Positions 45,158 to 55,943 are shown, counted from the first letter of the stretch. The stretch: DNA of 64,000 bases from Deltaproteobacteria bacterium (GCA_027493875.1 JAOSJX010000012.1:1-64000); one strand, 5' to 3'. Translations and numbers: made by a program. Notes: generated from the letters alone by a model not told the origin.

Positions 45158-45192
45158 AATTGCGAGTTACGAATTACGAATGCGGAATGCGG
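45158..45192. repeat. Period-7 degenerate tandem repeat
   Basis: Five heptamers (AATTGCG, AGTTACG, AATTACG, then AATGCGG twice) between the uvrA start and the end of the next lipoprotein gene. Confidence 0.75.
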
Positions 45193-45204
45193 ACATGTTT
45201 TTTG

Positions 45205-46369
45205 TCAGGGCCCGTGGTGAAGTATGGTGCCGCCGGTCCCGACCGCGAAAATGTCGTCCGGGCCGCTGCCCCAGACGTCCCAGAGGTCGGCGGCGGAGCC
45301 GCTGTTCATGCGCGACCAGGCGGCGCCGTCGAAGTGATGGATCGTCCCGCCGGCGCCGACCGCGTAAACATCCGACGACGACGTCCCCAAACACCGAATA
45401 GCGCTTCATTGCCGCCGATGGTCATCGGAATCCATAACCACCCGTTGAACCGGTACACGTACCCGCCGGCTCCGCCGCCGCCGTCGAAATTTCTATCTCC
45501 TCCGACCGCGAAAATGTCGTCCGCCGCGGCCCCCAGATTCCCCATGCGTTCGCCCCTAAAAAATAATTGGCCGTCCAGGTCCCGCCCGCGTAATGCATGT
45601 AGAATCCGCCGTTTTGGAAAACCCAGCCTCCGACCGCCCAAAGATCGTCCGCCCCGGCGCACCAAGCACCATGCAGAAACGACGCATCGCTTTTTTGTCG
45701 GTCGGCGTAAAGGGTTTCCCAGCTCGATCCGTTAAAGCGCAGAACGACCGGATTCCATAGATAGCCGTGCTCGCCGACCACATAGACATTGTCCGGCGAT
45801 GTCCCCGTGACGCCGTAGAAATAGACCATGTTCCAAACATCCGCCGACCACGTCGCACCGTCGTAATGCAAAATCGCCGAGTTTTCGGAGACGGCATAGA
45901 CGTCCGTCGGCGACGAGGCCCACACGCCGTACAAGGTTCCCGCCGGAGGGACCGTAACTTGCGCCCACGCGACGCCGTCGTAGTGAAGCACGCGGCTGTT
46001 CGCGCCCACCGCGTAAACGTCGGACGGGCCCGTACCCCACACGCCGTACAGATCGCCCGTGACGCCGCTGTCCATCGCGGTCCACGTCACCGGCGCCGTA
46101 TCGTCGTCGCCGCTGTCGTCATCGCCCGAATCGTCGTCGGTTGCGTCGTCGTCCACGAAATCGTCGTCAAGGGCATCGTCATCGGTTGTGTCGTCGTCGG
46201 AGGTGTCATCGTCGGCCGCCACACCGGCGCTGTCGTCGTCCGCCGCCTCGTCCGATGCGTCGTCGCTGCCATACTGCCAAACGCACGAAAGAAAGGCGCC
46301 TGCCCCCAGGATCATCACGAAAGCGCACGCGACGGGGAGGAAATATTTCGCCGATAAAATGACTTTCAT
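45205..46369 (-). CDS. Propeller lipoprotein with DVYAVG repeats, Asp-rich linker
   Basis: About 388 residues. Lipobox region GAGAFLSCVW, then about 50 residues dominated by Asp. The mature part repeats a blade of about 40 residues: LYGVWGTGPSDVYAVGANSR, LYGVWASSPTDVYAVSENSA, FYGVTGTSPDNVYVVGEHGY, LWDVWGSGPDDIFAVGTGGT, each followed by VLHYDG-x-x-W. This pattern is common in secreted propeller proteins of myxobacteria-like genomes and implies binding rather than catalysis. Frame changes lie near 45515 and 45385. It is followed upstream by another Asp-rich lipoprotein. Confidence 0.75.
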
Positions 46370-46381
46370 GCCGACCACCTT

Positions 46382-49047
46382 CTATGGACCATCAAGGGGA
46401 AATTGCGCGTGGCGCAGCGCGCCGGCGTTCGCGTAGAGAACGTGGACGAGACCCGCGGAGTCGACGGGCGTTCGCGGCGCGGCACCGGTATTGATCTCCC
46501 GTGACGTCCACGATTCGGCGCGTCCAGACGCCGGTCCGATTGGTCCAGTAAAAACGCCCTTGTAGGAATTTACTTGCGTCAGATGCGTAAAACCGTCCGC
46601 GTCAACCGAGAGGTCGAAGGTCGAGGACGTGACGGTGCCGACCGGTTCTCCGGTCCAGACTCCCGTCGCGTCGGTCAACAATCTGGCGGTCATGACGGTC
46701 CCGGACGCGGATTGGTGGGTATATATCAGATAGGCGTGTCCGTCGGCTCCCACCGCCAGCTTCGTGCTTCTGGAGTGATACGCGGCCTCGAAACCGAGAT
46801 CCTCGGCCGTTTCGAAATTCCATAATCCGGTCCGCCCCGTCGCGATACGAATCTCGCCGGCATCCGCGTCCACATCCGCGACCTGATATCCGATCAGTAT
46901 TTCGCCGTCGGACCGTATGGCCAGACCCGGCAGATCGCGCGCCTTCTCGCCGCCGTTTCCGCCGTCCACCTTTTCGATGGTCCACGCGCCGCCCGAATTC
47001 TCCGCGTGGCGGAGAATCCCGTCATGCTGATTGATAAACGCGACGTGCAGCGCGTCCACCGGATCGATCGCCATGGCGAGGTCGCGCGTCGCGAGCGTAT
47101 CGTCCACCGCCGTCTCGATGCTCCAGGCCGATCCGTCGAACGCGGCGTGATTGATGGCATGGCCTTGGTTGTCGTAGTAGGCGATGTGCGGTCGGCCGTT
47201 CGAGTCCAGCGCGATCAACGTCGTCCAGTACACCGCCGCCTCATCGACGAGTTCCGTCGTCCACCCTCCCCTGGTCGAAACGCGCGTAACGCAGGCTTTG
47301 CGCGTCGGCATAGCTGACGTGAAGACTGTCGTCCGGCGCCACGGCCAGCGACGCCTGATAGCCCGTCGGTTCGTGCTCTCGTATGACGGAATAGGCCCAC
47401 GAATCGGCCGCGCTGGTTGCATGGCGAAGGTCGCCGGCGGTGAATCCGACGTGGGGCCGCTCCTGGCCGTCGAGCGCAAGAGCCGCGCCGCCGGCGTGCG
47501 CTCCCCAAATGACCTCGGAGCCGTCGGCCTCGTCCACGACCGCGTATTTCAGGTTGTCGTGAGAGCCGAAGGCATCTTCCCAGTAGCGGCTGTAAACGAC
47601 ACGCGGGGGCGCCGCTCGAATCCGTCCGCGTCTCCCAGGCGTGAAAACCCGCGTTCTCGGAGTCGTAATCGATCGCCCCGGTTGTCCACGGACCTGTCTT
47701 GTTGGTCGTGTAATACATGAAGTCAGCGATGGCATTGCCCTCGTGGAAGATGTGCGCGCGCCCCGCGGCGTCCAGCGATATCTTGCAACCCAGGCCGGCC
47801 ATGTCTCCGGACACGAACACGGTCGGCGCCTCCCACGTTCCGGAAATATTCGTCGCGTAGCCGAGCCAGTAGGACGCCTGCCGTTCGTCGCCGAAACAAA
47901 TGTGGGCGAATCCGTCGGCGTCGAGGGCGAGGTCGTTTTCGAACGTTGCGTCGTCATCGATCACGGTCAGGACCCACGCGCCGCTCCGGTTGGTCCAGTA
48001 GTTCAAAAACGGCGTCGTGAAATGCGCGAAACCCTCGGCGTCCACGGCCAGCGACAGGTACGCGCCTTTGTAAAGAATGGGAATGTGCTCGAACGCCCAA
48101 TCGCCCGAGGCGTCGTTGGCATAAACGGTTTCGTGCGTGTAGGTATCCTCGAAAAGCAGATGGCGGACGCCGCTTTCGTCGATGCGGAGATGGGGATAGT
48201 CGCCGTAGGCGAAAACCATTTCTTCGGTCCAGAAGGCGTCCGCCGCCGGCGCGGAATACAGGTAAAGGTCGCCCGCCCATGCGTTGGCGATCATCTCGGT
48301 CCCGTCCGGCGCGAAATCGATCGCGGTCCCGTACCCGACGGCGCCGCCCTCGATCCGTTCGGAATCGCCGATCGGGCCGCAGTCGTCCCGATCCTCGCGG
48401 CATTCGGGCGGGACCGGGCACGGATTACCCGGCGGCGGGAGGCACGCGTCCACGTCTTCGTCGCAGGTTTCGTAGCCGTTGCAGAACGCGCCGTCGTCGC
48501 AGGCCGCGCCGGCGTGGACGCAGAAGCCTTCGTCACACGTATCGACGCCGTTGCAGAAAATCCCGTCGTCGCACGACGTACCGCTAAGCGCCTGCCAGCC
48601 GTAGTCCCCCGGACCTCCGGCGCACTTCTTACAGGGATGGCCGGGCCGGAGGGCGCCCACGGGATAACAGACCGCGTCGAGCAGGCAGCCTTCGCATTCC
48701 GAAGTGTCGTCGTCGGCGTCGTCATCCGAGCTGTCGTCGTCCGACGTATCGTCATCGTGGGTATCGTCGTCTTGCGTGTCGTCGTCGCCGGAATCGTCGT
48801 TCAGATCGTCGTCGGCGCCGTCATCGTCCGACGTGTCGTCGTCGTGTGTATCATCGTCGCCGGAATCATCGCCGTCATTGTCGTCGATCGCGTCGTCGTC
48901 GGCGCCGTCATCGTCCGGCGGCGATTCGTCCGCTGATTCGTCGTCATCGTCTTCGCCGACGCACGAGAAAGACAAGGCGGCAACAAGGTCTATCGCCAAA
49001 ACGCATACGATCGGAAGGAAACGTCCCGCCACGCCGTCGACCCTCAT
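46382..49047 (-). CDS. YATN-repeat lipoprotein with Asp-rich linker and Cys-rich CDDG module
   Basis: About 885 residues. The hydrophobic N-terminus ends ALSFSCVGE (lipobox). About 75 residues of mostly Asp follow, then a Cys-rich part (TSCDDGIFCNGVDTCDEGFC, ACDDGAFCNGYETCDEDVDA) of the disintegrin-like CDDG type. The rest is made of repeats like those in the 18556 and 20999 genes: YANDASGDWAFEH, YWTNRSGAWVLTV, YATNISGTWEAPT, YTTNKTGPWTTGA, HAENSGGAWTIEK, ATGRTGLWNFETA. This links it to that family with an added tether and Cys module. Frame changes lie near 47610 and 47262. Confidence 0.75.
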
Positions 49048-49286
49048 GCCGAACACCCTCGATACCAATGCGCATACACATCACGACATCGGCATCGCCG
49101 ACATCGCATCGGAGAACCACCCGAACCGCCCGAGAAAGCGCTCCTCAATCCTCTGGGAAGCGGGCGTTCATTTCAATTGATGTTCATTATCCCGCCGACG
49201 CATCCCGCGTTTCAAGTTATTTTTTTGCCGAATAATATTTTCCAGGCGTAATGAATTCGCGAAAATCCCAAATGGCCGGGTACGCG

Positions 49287-49605
49287 TTAATTATTTGAAG
49301 GTGCTTGCGGAGGCGGCGTGGGCGTTGAAGCGCCGACGGGGAGGGCGTCCATTTGCGCGAGGTCTTCCTCGTCGAAGACGCCGACGGGCGGCTCGCCGGC
49401 GGAGGGCGTGCGCGCCATGGAGCCGATGGGTTGAGCGGGCAGTGGGGTCGGGGTCGGCGGCAGCGGCGACGCGGCGCCGATGATTTCCTTGAATTTTTCC
49501 GCGGCCTGCGGATCGCTCGCGCACGTCACGACGAACCATCCGAGCGCGGCGAACAACACCACCGCGCCGAAAAAAAGTGAGCGATCGTTTAAGCGGTCCG
49601 GACAT
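49287..49605 (-). CDS. Small single-pass membrane protein, Pro-rich tail, one frameshift
   Basis: About 105 residues. MSGPLKRSLTFF is followed, after a shift at a run of seven A (49573-49579), by one membrane helix (GAVVLFAALGWFVVTC) and a Pro-rich tail (ASPLPPTPTPLPAQP, STPTPPPQAPSNN). No family is recognised. The 240 bases between it and the next lipoprotein show no gene. Confidence 0.5.
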
Positions 49606-49657
49606 CCGGCGCGATCATGCCACGCCGCCCGCGAAGCGAAAAAGGGGAGGGACAGCT

Positions 49658-50674
49658 TCAGCGGTCGAAAAATTTCTGGACGGCGATGCCGGTTCGAAAA
49701 CCGTTTCCGCTGAGATCCGGTTGGTTTTCCCGCACGGTCAAGAACCAGGCCGACACAAAAAAATCCGGCGCGGCGTGAACCGCAAACGATCCACCGTAAG
49801 CTTGCGCCCGCCAGTCGTTTTCCAGACCGAAAGACCGCGCGGACGACATGATGATGCGCGGCTCGACCGGTACGGACGTGTAGCGGCCGAGATCGCTTCC
49901 CAGCTCGAACGCAATGAGCATCGTGTCGCCGACCTCGTCGTCCCCATCGACGTTCTCCGGCGCATCGACGCTCTCGCTCAATCCAAATTCGTATTCGATG
50001 CCGAAATGGACTTGGGCGTACTGCGAGAATTCTTGGTGAATCAACAGTTGTGGCGCTGTCGCGGAGCGCGACGTGAGAATTTCGCCGTCGTGCGTCGTGT
50101 TGACTTCATGATCCAACAGCGTCGTCGGCACAACGTTTTCGTCGTCCACCACAGCGTTCCTGTCGTTCAGAGCATTAAAATAGATCAGCGAAGGGATGGA
50201 CTGAACCGATTGACCGTAACGCGTATCCAGCGCGGCGGCGATGACGGTTCCGCTTGCCGCGCTGTCGATCAGTCGTCCCTTGACTTCCAGCGATCCACGG
50301 TATGAACGCCCGGAGCCGTAAGCAATGGCGGTTTCATCGTCGGCACCCATCCACTGTCCCGCGCGCAAGTCCATTTCGAAACTCACAGCACGTTTGACGT
50401 CGAATTCGAAATACACCAATTGCTCCCATCCGATCAGGTGAAAGGGATCGCCGGTGAAGTACTCGATTTCCCATTCCATGTTGGTGTAATCGACGCGCAT
50501 CCCGATATCCGTCGCCGGTTGCGCCGCGGGAAAGAAATACGGCCGCGGATCGTTATGCGATGATTCATCAGGTTGCGCGTTTTTAGGGGCTTCCTGTGCT
50601 TGCGCGGCGGGTACGGTCAAAATTATGAGGAGAGCGGCGCCGGCGAGCATCCTTAAAAAGCCGAGGTTTGCCAT
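49658..50674 (-). CDS. Outer-membrane-type exported protein
   Basis: 338 residues, intact. The ATG at 50674 is preceded by GGAGGG and opens a signal peptide (LRMLAGAALLIILTVPAAQA). The mature protein alternates polar and aromatic residues in short strands (MEWEIEYFTGDPFHLIGWEQ, VYFEFDVKRAVSFEMDLRAG, QVHFGIEYEFGLSE, FFVSAWFLTVRENQPDLSGN) and ends GIAVQKFFDR, consistent with a beta-barrel. The family is not recognised. It is divergent from the prenyltransferase gene. Confidence 0.65.
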   Translation of the reverse strand: MANLGFLRMLAGAALLIILTVPAAQAQEAPKNAQPDESSHNDPRPYFFPAAQPATDIGMRVDYTNMEWEIEYFTGDPFHLIGWEQLVYFEFDVKRAVSFEMDLRAGQWMGADDETAIAYGSGRSYRGSLEVKGRLIDSAASGTVIAAALDTRYGQSVQSIPSLIYFNALNDRNAVVDDENVVPTTLLDHEVNTTHDGEILTSRSATAPQLLIHQEFSQYAQVHFGIEYEFGLSESVDAPENVDGDDEVGDTMLIAFELGSDLGRYTSVPVEPRIIMSSARSFGLENDWRAQAYGGSFAVHAAPDFFVSAWFLTVRENQPDLSGNGFRTGIAVQKFFDR

Positions 50675-50831
50675 TGATCCCTCCGGTATAAAAATCGATG
50701 TGCATCGCGACGATCTCAACCTATTTTACCACGAAATAAGGCCGGCATCGCGAGTCGGCAGCCTGATTGCGCTTGCGCGGGGCGGAGGCGTTGGCTAGCA
50801 TTCAAGCGCATTGACGGGAGAGTCAGGTACG

Positions 50832-51728
50832 ATGAACGCGGCTTCTGTTGTTCGGGCGATGCGTCCGCGGCAGTGGATCAAGAATTTTATGGTCTATCCG
50901 GCGCTCGTGTTTTCCGGGCATCTCACGGACGTGTCGGGGCTCGTCGCGGTGACGGGCGGGTTCGTCGTCTTCTGCCTTCTCTCCGGCGCGGTTTACCTCT
51001 TTAACGACATCCGGGATTTCGAGAACGACCGCGCGCATCCCAATAAGCGCTTCCGGCCGATCGCGTCGGGCGAATTGCCGATTCCGGACGCCTGGCGCGC
51101 GATCGGGTATCTCGTCGCCGCGGGCCTCGGGCTGTCGCTGGCTTTGAACATCGTCACGACGCGGGTGGGCTTCGACTTTCTGCTGGTTTGCGCCGCGTAT
51201 CTGGTGCTTCAGATCGCCTATACGTTGAAGCTCAAGCACGTCGTCATTCTGGACGTGGGGTGTATCGCGGCGGGGTTCGTTCTGCGGGTTATGGCCGGGA
51301 CGGCGATTCTGAACGTGCCGGTCGGTATGTGGATCGTCGTGTGTACGACGCTGCTGGCCCTGTTTCTGGGCTTCGGCAAGCGCCGGCACGAGTTGGTTCT
51401 CTTGTCGGGCGGAGCCGGCGAGCACCGAAAGATTCTGGAAGAGTACTCGCCGTATTACCTTGATCAGATGATCGCCGTGGTGACGGCCAGTACGGTCATC
51501 GCCTATTCGCTGTACACGCTGGACCCGGTGACGGTGGAGAAACTCGGCACGGCCAAGCTACCCTATACGATCCCGTTCGTGATCTACGGAATCTTCCGCT
51601 ACCTTTATCTCGTCCACCAGAAGGAAGAGGGCGGCAGCCCCTCGAAAGTCCTCATTTCGGACCGTCCGCTCCTCCTCAATATCGCCCTCTGGTTTCTGGC
51701 CGTCGTCATTCTTTTGTACGTTTCCTGA
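50832..51728 (+). CDS. UbiA-family prenyltransferase, decaprenyl-phosphate phosphoribosyltransferase-like
   Basis: 298 residues, intact. About eight membrane helices. The Asp-rich catalytic motif YLFNDIRDFENDRAHPNKRF is followed by RPIASGELPIP. The second Asp site lies around LKLKHVVILDVG. Sequence style (MRPRQWIKNFMVYPALVFSG, GKRRHELVLL) matches the DPPR-synthase branch (Rv3806c-like), which attaches phosphoribose to a polyprenyl phosphate as the first step to polyprenyl-phosphoarabinose. Its product could feed GT-C enzymes such as the one at 650-3138. Confidence 0.8.
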   Translation: MNAASVVRAMRPRQWIKNFMVYPALVFSGHLTDVSGLVAVTGGFVVFCLLSGAVYLFNDIRDFENDRAHPNKRFRPIASGELPIPDAWRAIGYLVAAGLGLSLALNIVTTRVGFDFLLVCAAYLVLQIAYTLKLKHVVILDVGCIAAGFVLRVMAGTAILNVPVGMWIVVCTTLLALFLGFGKRRHELVLLSGGAGEHRKILEEYSPYYLDQMIAVVTASTVIAYSLYTLDPVTVEKLGTAKLPYTIPFVIYGIFRYLYLVHQKEEGGSPSKVLISDRPLLLNIALWFLAVVILLYVS

Positions 51729-51769
51729 GTTTCGAAAAACGCCGTTTCTCGACAATTCTGTCCATGTAA

Positions 51770-51787
51770 TTTTACAAAATTGTAAAA
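51770..51787. promoter_or_regulatory. AT-rich inverted repeat upstream of amtB
   Basis: TTTTACAA-AA-TTGTAAAA, an 8-bp inverted repeat with a 2-base centre, lies about 90 bases upstream of the sigma-54-like promoter. The position suits an enhancer-type operator, but the sequence does not match the NtrC consensus. Confidence 0.4.
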
Positions 51788-51861
51788 ATACTTATTGGTC
51801 AACCATATTTGTCCACAGTCTAAAGCCAGGAATAACAGGTGTTTACCGAAATTGGGCGAGT

Positions 51862-51876
51862 TGGCACGGACCTTGA
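51862..51876 (+). promoter_or_regulatory. Sigma-54-type promoter of the amtB operon
   Basis: TGGCACGGACCTTGA matches the -24/-12 consensus TGGCAC-N5-TTGC except for the last base (A for C). It lies 64 bases before the amtB ATG. Sigma-54 control of amtB-glnK is the rule in many proteobacteria under nitrogen limitation. Confidence 0.7.
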
Positions 51877-51939
51877 GTACGTCGGGGCAAATCTTTTTTC
51901 CGCCGGTTATTGCGGCGCGGCAGCTTTGGAGGACAATCT

Positions 51940-53183
51940 ATGGAAACGGTCGGTATTGACACCGTATGGGTGCTCATTTCCGCCGCCCTCGTGTTCCTGA
52001 TGCAGGCCGGATTCGGCATGGTCGAATCGGGATTCACGAGAGCGAAAAACGCCTGCAACCTCATGATGAAAAACTTCATGGACTTCTGCATCGCGGCGGT
52101 GAGTTTTTTCATCTGCGGTTACGCGTTCATGTTCGGTGGGGACGGCCCGTTCATCGGGACGTCGGGCTTTCTGATGGGTCCGGACGCACCGAATCCCTCC
52201 GGCGTTCCCACGCTGGCCTTCTGGATGTTCCAGGCGGTTTTCGTGGGCGCCGCGGCGACGATCGTCGCGGGCGCGGTGGCGGAGCGCATCAAGTTCCGCG
52301 CGTACCTCATCTATACGATTCCCCTGTCGGCTCTGATCTACCCGCTCATCGGGCATTGGATCTGGGGCGGCGGCTGGATTTCCAAAATGGGATTCGGTGA
52401 TTTCGCCGGCTCGACGGTCGTGCATGCCACGGGCGGATTCGCGGGCCTGATGGGCGCGTGGATTCTCGGGCCGCGGATCGGCAAGTTCAAGCCGGACGGC
52501 ACGCCGAATTTCATCGCCGGGCACAACATCCCCATTGCGGCGCTCGGCGTGTTCCTTTTGTGGTTCGGATGGTTCGGCTTCAACGCGGGCTCCAACCTGG
52601 GGTCGGCGACGGCAAAGCCATCTCGCTGATCAGCGTCAACACGATGCTGGCCGCGGCGACGGGTGCGATCGCCGCCATGATTACGGTTTGGTTCAAATAC
52701 GGCTATCCGGATCTCACGATGACCATGAACGGCGCCCTCGCGGGGCTGGTCGGCATCACCGCGCCGTGCGCGTTCGTCAGCCCGCAGGCCGCCTTGATCA
52801 TCGGCGCCGTGGCGGGCGTGATCGTGGTTTTCGGCGTGCTTCTTCTGGACAAGGTCGGGATCGACGATCCCGTCGGCGCGGTTCCGGTGCACGGCTTGAA
52901 CGGGATTTGGGGAACGCTGGCAGTCGGCCTGTGGGGCCAGAAGGCCCTGGGGCTGGCGAACGACGGCCTGTTCAGCGGCGGCGGCATCAAGCAGCTCGGC
53001 ATTCAGGCGATCGGGAGCGCCGCGTGCCTCGCGTTCGTGGTGGTGGCCATGGGCGCGGTGTTCTACGCGATCAAGGCGACCGTGGGCCTGCGCGTGAGCA
53101 AGGAAGAGGAACTGCGCGGGCTGGATATCGGCGAGCACGCGATGGAATCCTACAACGGCTTCCAGATCTTCACGGTCGACTAA
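51940..53183 (+). CDS. amtB: Ammonium transporter
   Basis: About 414 residues, eleven membrane helices. Conserved elements: [20 protein letters not shown] near the N-terminus, the first channel His in [31 protein letters not shown], and the second channel His in [15 protein letters not shown]. It conducts ammonium or ammonia across the inner membrane. The ATG at 51940 has GGAGG upstream. One frame change lies near 52605. The PII gene follows after 20 bases, the classic amtB-glnK pair. Confidence 0.93.
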
Positions 53184-53202
53184 GGGACGGAGGAATACAT
53201 CC

Positions 53203-53544
53203 ATGAAACTCATTACGGCGTATATCCAGCCGGAGAAGCTGTCGGACGTGAAGCAGGCGCTCTACGAGGCCGAGGTCTTCAAGATGTCCGTCACCAACGC
53301 TCTGGGCTGCGGCGAGCAAAAGGGCTATCACGAAACCTACCGCGGTGTTGACATCGAGGTGAACCTCCTGAAAAAGGTACGCATCGACATCGCGGTGAAC
53401 GAACCTTTCGTGGAGAAAGCGGTGAACGCGATCATCAAGGGCGCGCGCACCGGAAAAATCGGCGACGGAAAGATTTTCGTCACCGCGCTGGAGCAGTGTT
53501 ATCGGATCAGGACCGGCGAGACCGGTTCCGGGGCCATCGGGTAA
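53203..53544 (+). CDS. glnK: PII nitrogen regulatory protein lacking the T-loop Tyr51
   Basis: 113 residues, intact, GGAGG upstream. Start [20 protein letters not shown]. The T-loop reads [20 protein letters not shown]; where enterobacterial GlnB/GlnK have YRGAEY with the uridylylated Tyr51, this protein has Ile. The B-loop ([13 protein letters not shown]) and C-loop (YRIRTGETG) for nucleotide binding are kept. It should therefore sense ATP, ADP and 2-oxoglutarate and bind AmtB without uridylylation by GlnD. The symbol follows the amtB context. Confidence 0.92.
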   Translation: MKLITAYIQPEKLSDVKQALYEAEVFKMSVTNALGCGEQKGYHETYRGVDIEVNLLKKVRIDIAVNEPFVEKAVNAIIKGARTGKIGDGKIFVTALEQCYRIRTGETGSGAIG

Positions 53545-53568
53545 TCAACAACGAAAGGGGCGAATCAG

Positions 53569-54801
53569 ATGAACAGGTATCTTGCGCTTTTCACGATCTT
53601 CGCGCTCGTTCTCACGGCGGGCCAGGCGTTCGCGGCCGACGACGACGAGACGGATTGGACCGATATCGTGTCCGTCGGCGGCTACATCGACGGCCGTGTG
53701 GTCTTCCGCGGCTTCACGCCGGACACGGGCGAGAGCGACGACGAGGAGACGTTTTCGGACATCAAGGTTTTCGAGGCCGCGGTGGCGCCGCACGCGCAAC
53801 TCAACGAGCACGTAAGCGTGGACGCCGTCCTGTACTATATCGAGGGCGCGGATCATCCGATCGGTCACTACGCTCCCTGGGCGGGCCGGTCCGAGTCTTT
53901 GACGATCGACGAATTCTATCTGACGTACGCCTGCCACGGCTTCTGGGCGAAGCTCGGCAAGTACTATCCGCCGATCGGCAATTTCACGACCTACGGCATC
54001 GGCTACACACGGGTGCAGGATCTTTTCTGGACGCGGGTCTCGGCGCTCGGCCTCGGCTATGACTACTCGTACACGAGCACCGGCAAGTCGCCCTTCGGGC
54101 TGTCGGTCCACACGTTCAACGGCGATTTCGAGAACGTCGCCGAAAAAGACGGCGCGGCGGACCCGAACGATAACACGATCGACGGCTTTGCGGCGAACCT
54201 GTACATCGCGCCGCTGGCTTTTATGAAGGACGACGACATGAGCGTCGAGCTCGGCGGTTATTATCTGTCGGATGCGACGGAAACGCTGGCGGCCCTGTCG
54301 GGCATTTTGATGCCGCAGGATATCCTGGGAACGGCCGCGCCGGCGGACGACGTTATCCTTTACGAGAACGACGTGCCGCTGTACGGCGGGTATCTGACCG
54401 GCGAATTCGCTTTCACCGATATGTTCGGGCTCGGCGTGGCGGCGGAATACGCCACGACGGGCGAGTTTGACGACAAAGAGTACGTGGACGCCGCGGGCGA
54501 GGCGACCGCCATCTCCGCGACGCACGCCGAACTCGCGCTGCTGTTCGACAACAAGAACATTCAGGTCGGCGGCAAGTACGGCGCGGTTTCGGGCCTCGAC
54601 TGGCTCGACACGGCGCGGTTCAACGGGATGTACCCAACGAAAAATCTCGCCTGGGAACCGACGGACTATTCGGAATTCGGCGGCTTCGTCGGGACCGACT
54701 ATATCGACGGTCTGCACCTGGCGTTCCAGTTCCTGTCCGGTTCCGACAACGAGAACAATGCGACCACCCTGGGCGAACTCCAAGCCAAGGTGGTTTTCTA
54801 A
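53569..54801 (+). CDS. Outer-membrane porin-like protein in the amtB operon
   Basis: 410 residues, intact. Signal peptide LALFTIFALVLTAGQAFAAD, then strand-rich text: VSVGGYIDGRVVFRGFTPDT, HVSVDAVLYYIEGADHPIGH, FYLTYACHGFWAKLGKYYPP, IDGLHLAFQFLSGSDNENNA, with terminal LGELQAKVVF. It resembles LbtU-type porins. It starts 24 bases after the PII gene and ends at a hairpin with a T tract, so amtB-glnK-porin form one operon. Passage of ammonium or another nitrogen source across the outer membrane is an inference from context. Confidence 0.7.
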   Translation: MNRYLALFTIFALVLTAGQAFAADDDETDWTDIVSVGGYIDGRVVFRGFTPDTGESDDEETFSDIKVFEAAVAPHAQLNEHVSVDAVLYYIEGADHPIGHYAPWAGRSESLTIDEFYLTYACHGFWAKLGKYYPPIGNFTTYGIGYTRVQDLFWTRVSALGLGYDYSYTSTGKSPFGLSVHTFNGDFENVAEKDGAADPNDNTIDGFAANLYIAPLAFMKDDDMSVELGGYYLSDATETLAALSGILMPQDILGTAAPADDVILYENDVPLYGGYLTGEFAFTDMFGLGVAAEYATTGEFDDKEYVDAAGEATAISATHAELALLFDNKNIQVGGKYGAVSGLDWLDTARFNGMYPTKNLAWEPTDYSEFGGFVGTDYIDGLHLAFQFLSGSDNENNATTLGELQAKVVF

Positions 54802-54872
54802 CTTCCACGTCGCCACGGGGCCGGCGCCCACCGGCCCACCTCCAAAGCCCCATGACTATTGCCCCTTGAATG

Positions 54873-54907
54873 CCCTCCCCCGGGATACCGGGGAGGGAAA
54901 ATTTTTT
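54873..54907. terminator. Rho-independent terminator between convergent operons
   Basis: CCCTCCCC(C)GG pairs with CCGGGGAGGG (one bulge), followed by AAAATTTTTT. It ends the amtB operon and overlaps the stop of the convergent lipid-kinase gene. Confidence 0.8.
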
Positions 54908-55943
54908 AGGCGTTCGGTGAGGCCTGGAGTTCTTTGCGGTAATCGAGGACGTCGACGGTTTGGGAGGAGACGCCGACGAGGATGCTGTCGCGGTAGCCTT
55001 CGGGGTCGCCGCCGAGTTGGAGGGGCATGGGGCCGTCGGATTCAAGACGGACTTTCGTGACGAGGTAGTCGAAGAGTTTCGGATCTTCGAACTCGCCTTT
55101 CCATACCTTGCCGAGGTTGGCGACGATTTTCGGCACGGACGTTTCGACGACGCGGAGGTTCATATAGCCGGGCTTTTCAAGCGCGTAGGGCATGGCACGC
55201 AGGTTGAACCCGAAATTGGGCGTGGTGCCGAACGCGACGACCTGCACTTTGCCGTCGTGCAGCAGTTCGCCCTTTTTTTACGTCGACCGTCCGGTGGCCT
55301 TTTGAGTGGCTGGTCAGGTACACCGGATCGTCCGACTCGTTGTACACGCGGATGCGGAAGCTCGACCCGCGGCGGATCCACCGCGGAAACGTGATGCAGA
55401 ACGCGGCGAAAAAAGTAGCCGAGGAGGCTGTTGGCGAGGCGCCAGAGCAGGCCGCGCTTGAACTTGTTTTTCAGGTCCATGTAGTCGTTGAGGATGATCG
55501 CGTCGGCGCCGACGCCGGCGAGGTGCGCGAGCCGTCCCTCGGTTTCCACCATGTGGAACGGCGTGAAGCGCGTCGGCGCGCCCGATCGCATGATTTCGAT
55601 CGGCCGCGATTTCGGCGGGACCTCTAAAAGATACACCCAACCGTTGCCGGTGCCGAGTTTGAGGATACCGATCTTCGGCATGGTGTAACCGTCGCCGCCG
55701 TTTTCCTTGGAGCGCGCGACGCGCTTTTGGAGCTGCTCGACGATGCGCATCGTGGTGCCGTCGCCGCCGCCGCAGAACACGAGTTCATAGCCTTTGCGCA
55801 GAATTTCCTCGAGGCATTCGTCGGACTGCTCGACGGTGCGCGTGACGAAGAGATCCTCGGGCGGCACGTGGCGCGCGATGTCGTCGATGGTCGACTGGCG
55901 CACCTTGCGCGCCTTCATGTTCATAATCACGGCGAAACGCACG
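54906..55943 (-). CDS. Diacylglycerol/sphingosine kinase-family (YegS-like) protein, one frameshift
   Basis: About 345 residues. The GTG at 55943 is preferred because GGAGGGG lies just upstream; VRFAVIMNMKARKVRQSTID follows. The nucleotide-binding motif is LVFCGGGDGTTMRIV, then PKIGILKLGTGNGWVYLL (GTGN) and RLAHLAGVGADAIILNDYMD. The C-terminal domain (VAFGTTPNFGFNLRAMPYAL, LQLGGDPEG) is the usual beta-sandwich. It phosphorylates a lipid such as diacylglycerol; the substrate is unknown. The frame changes near 55275-55410. Its start overlaps the end of the preceding gene. Confidence 0.8.
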
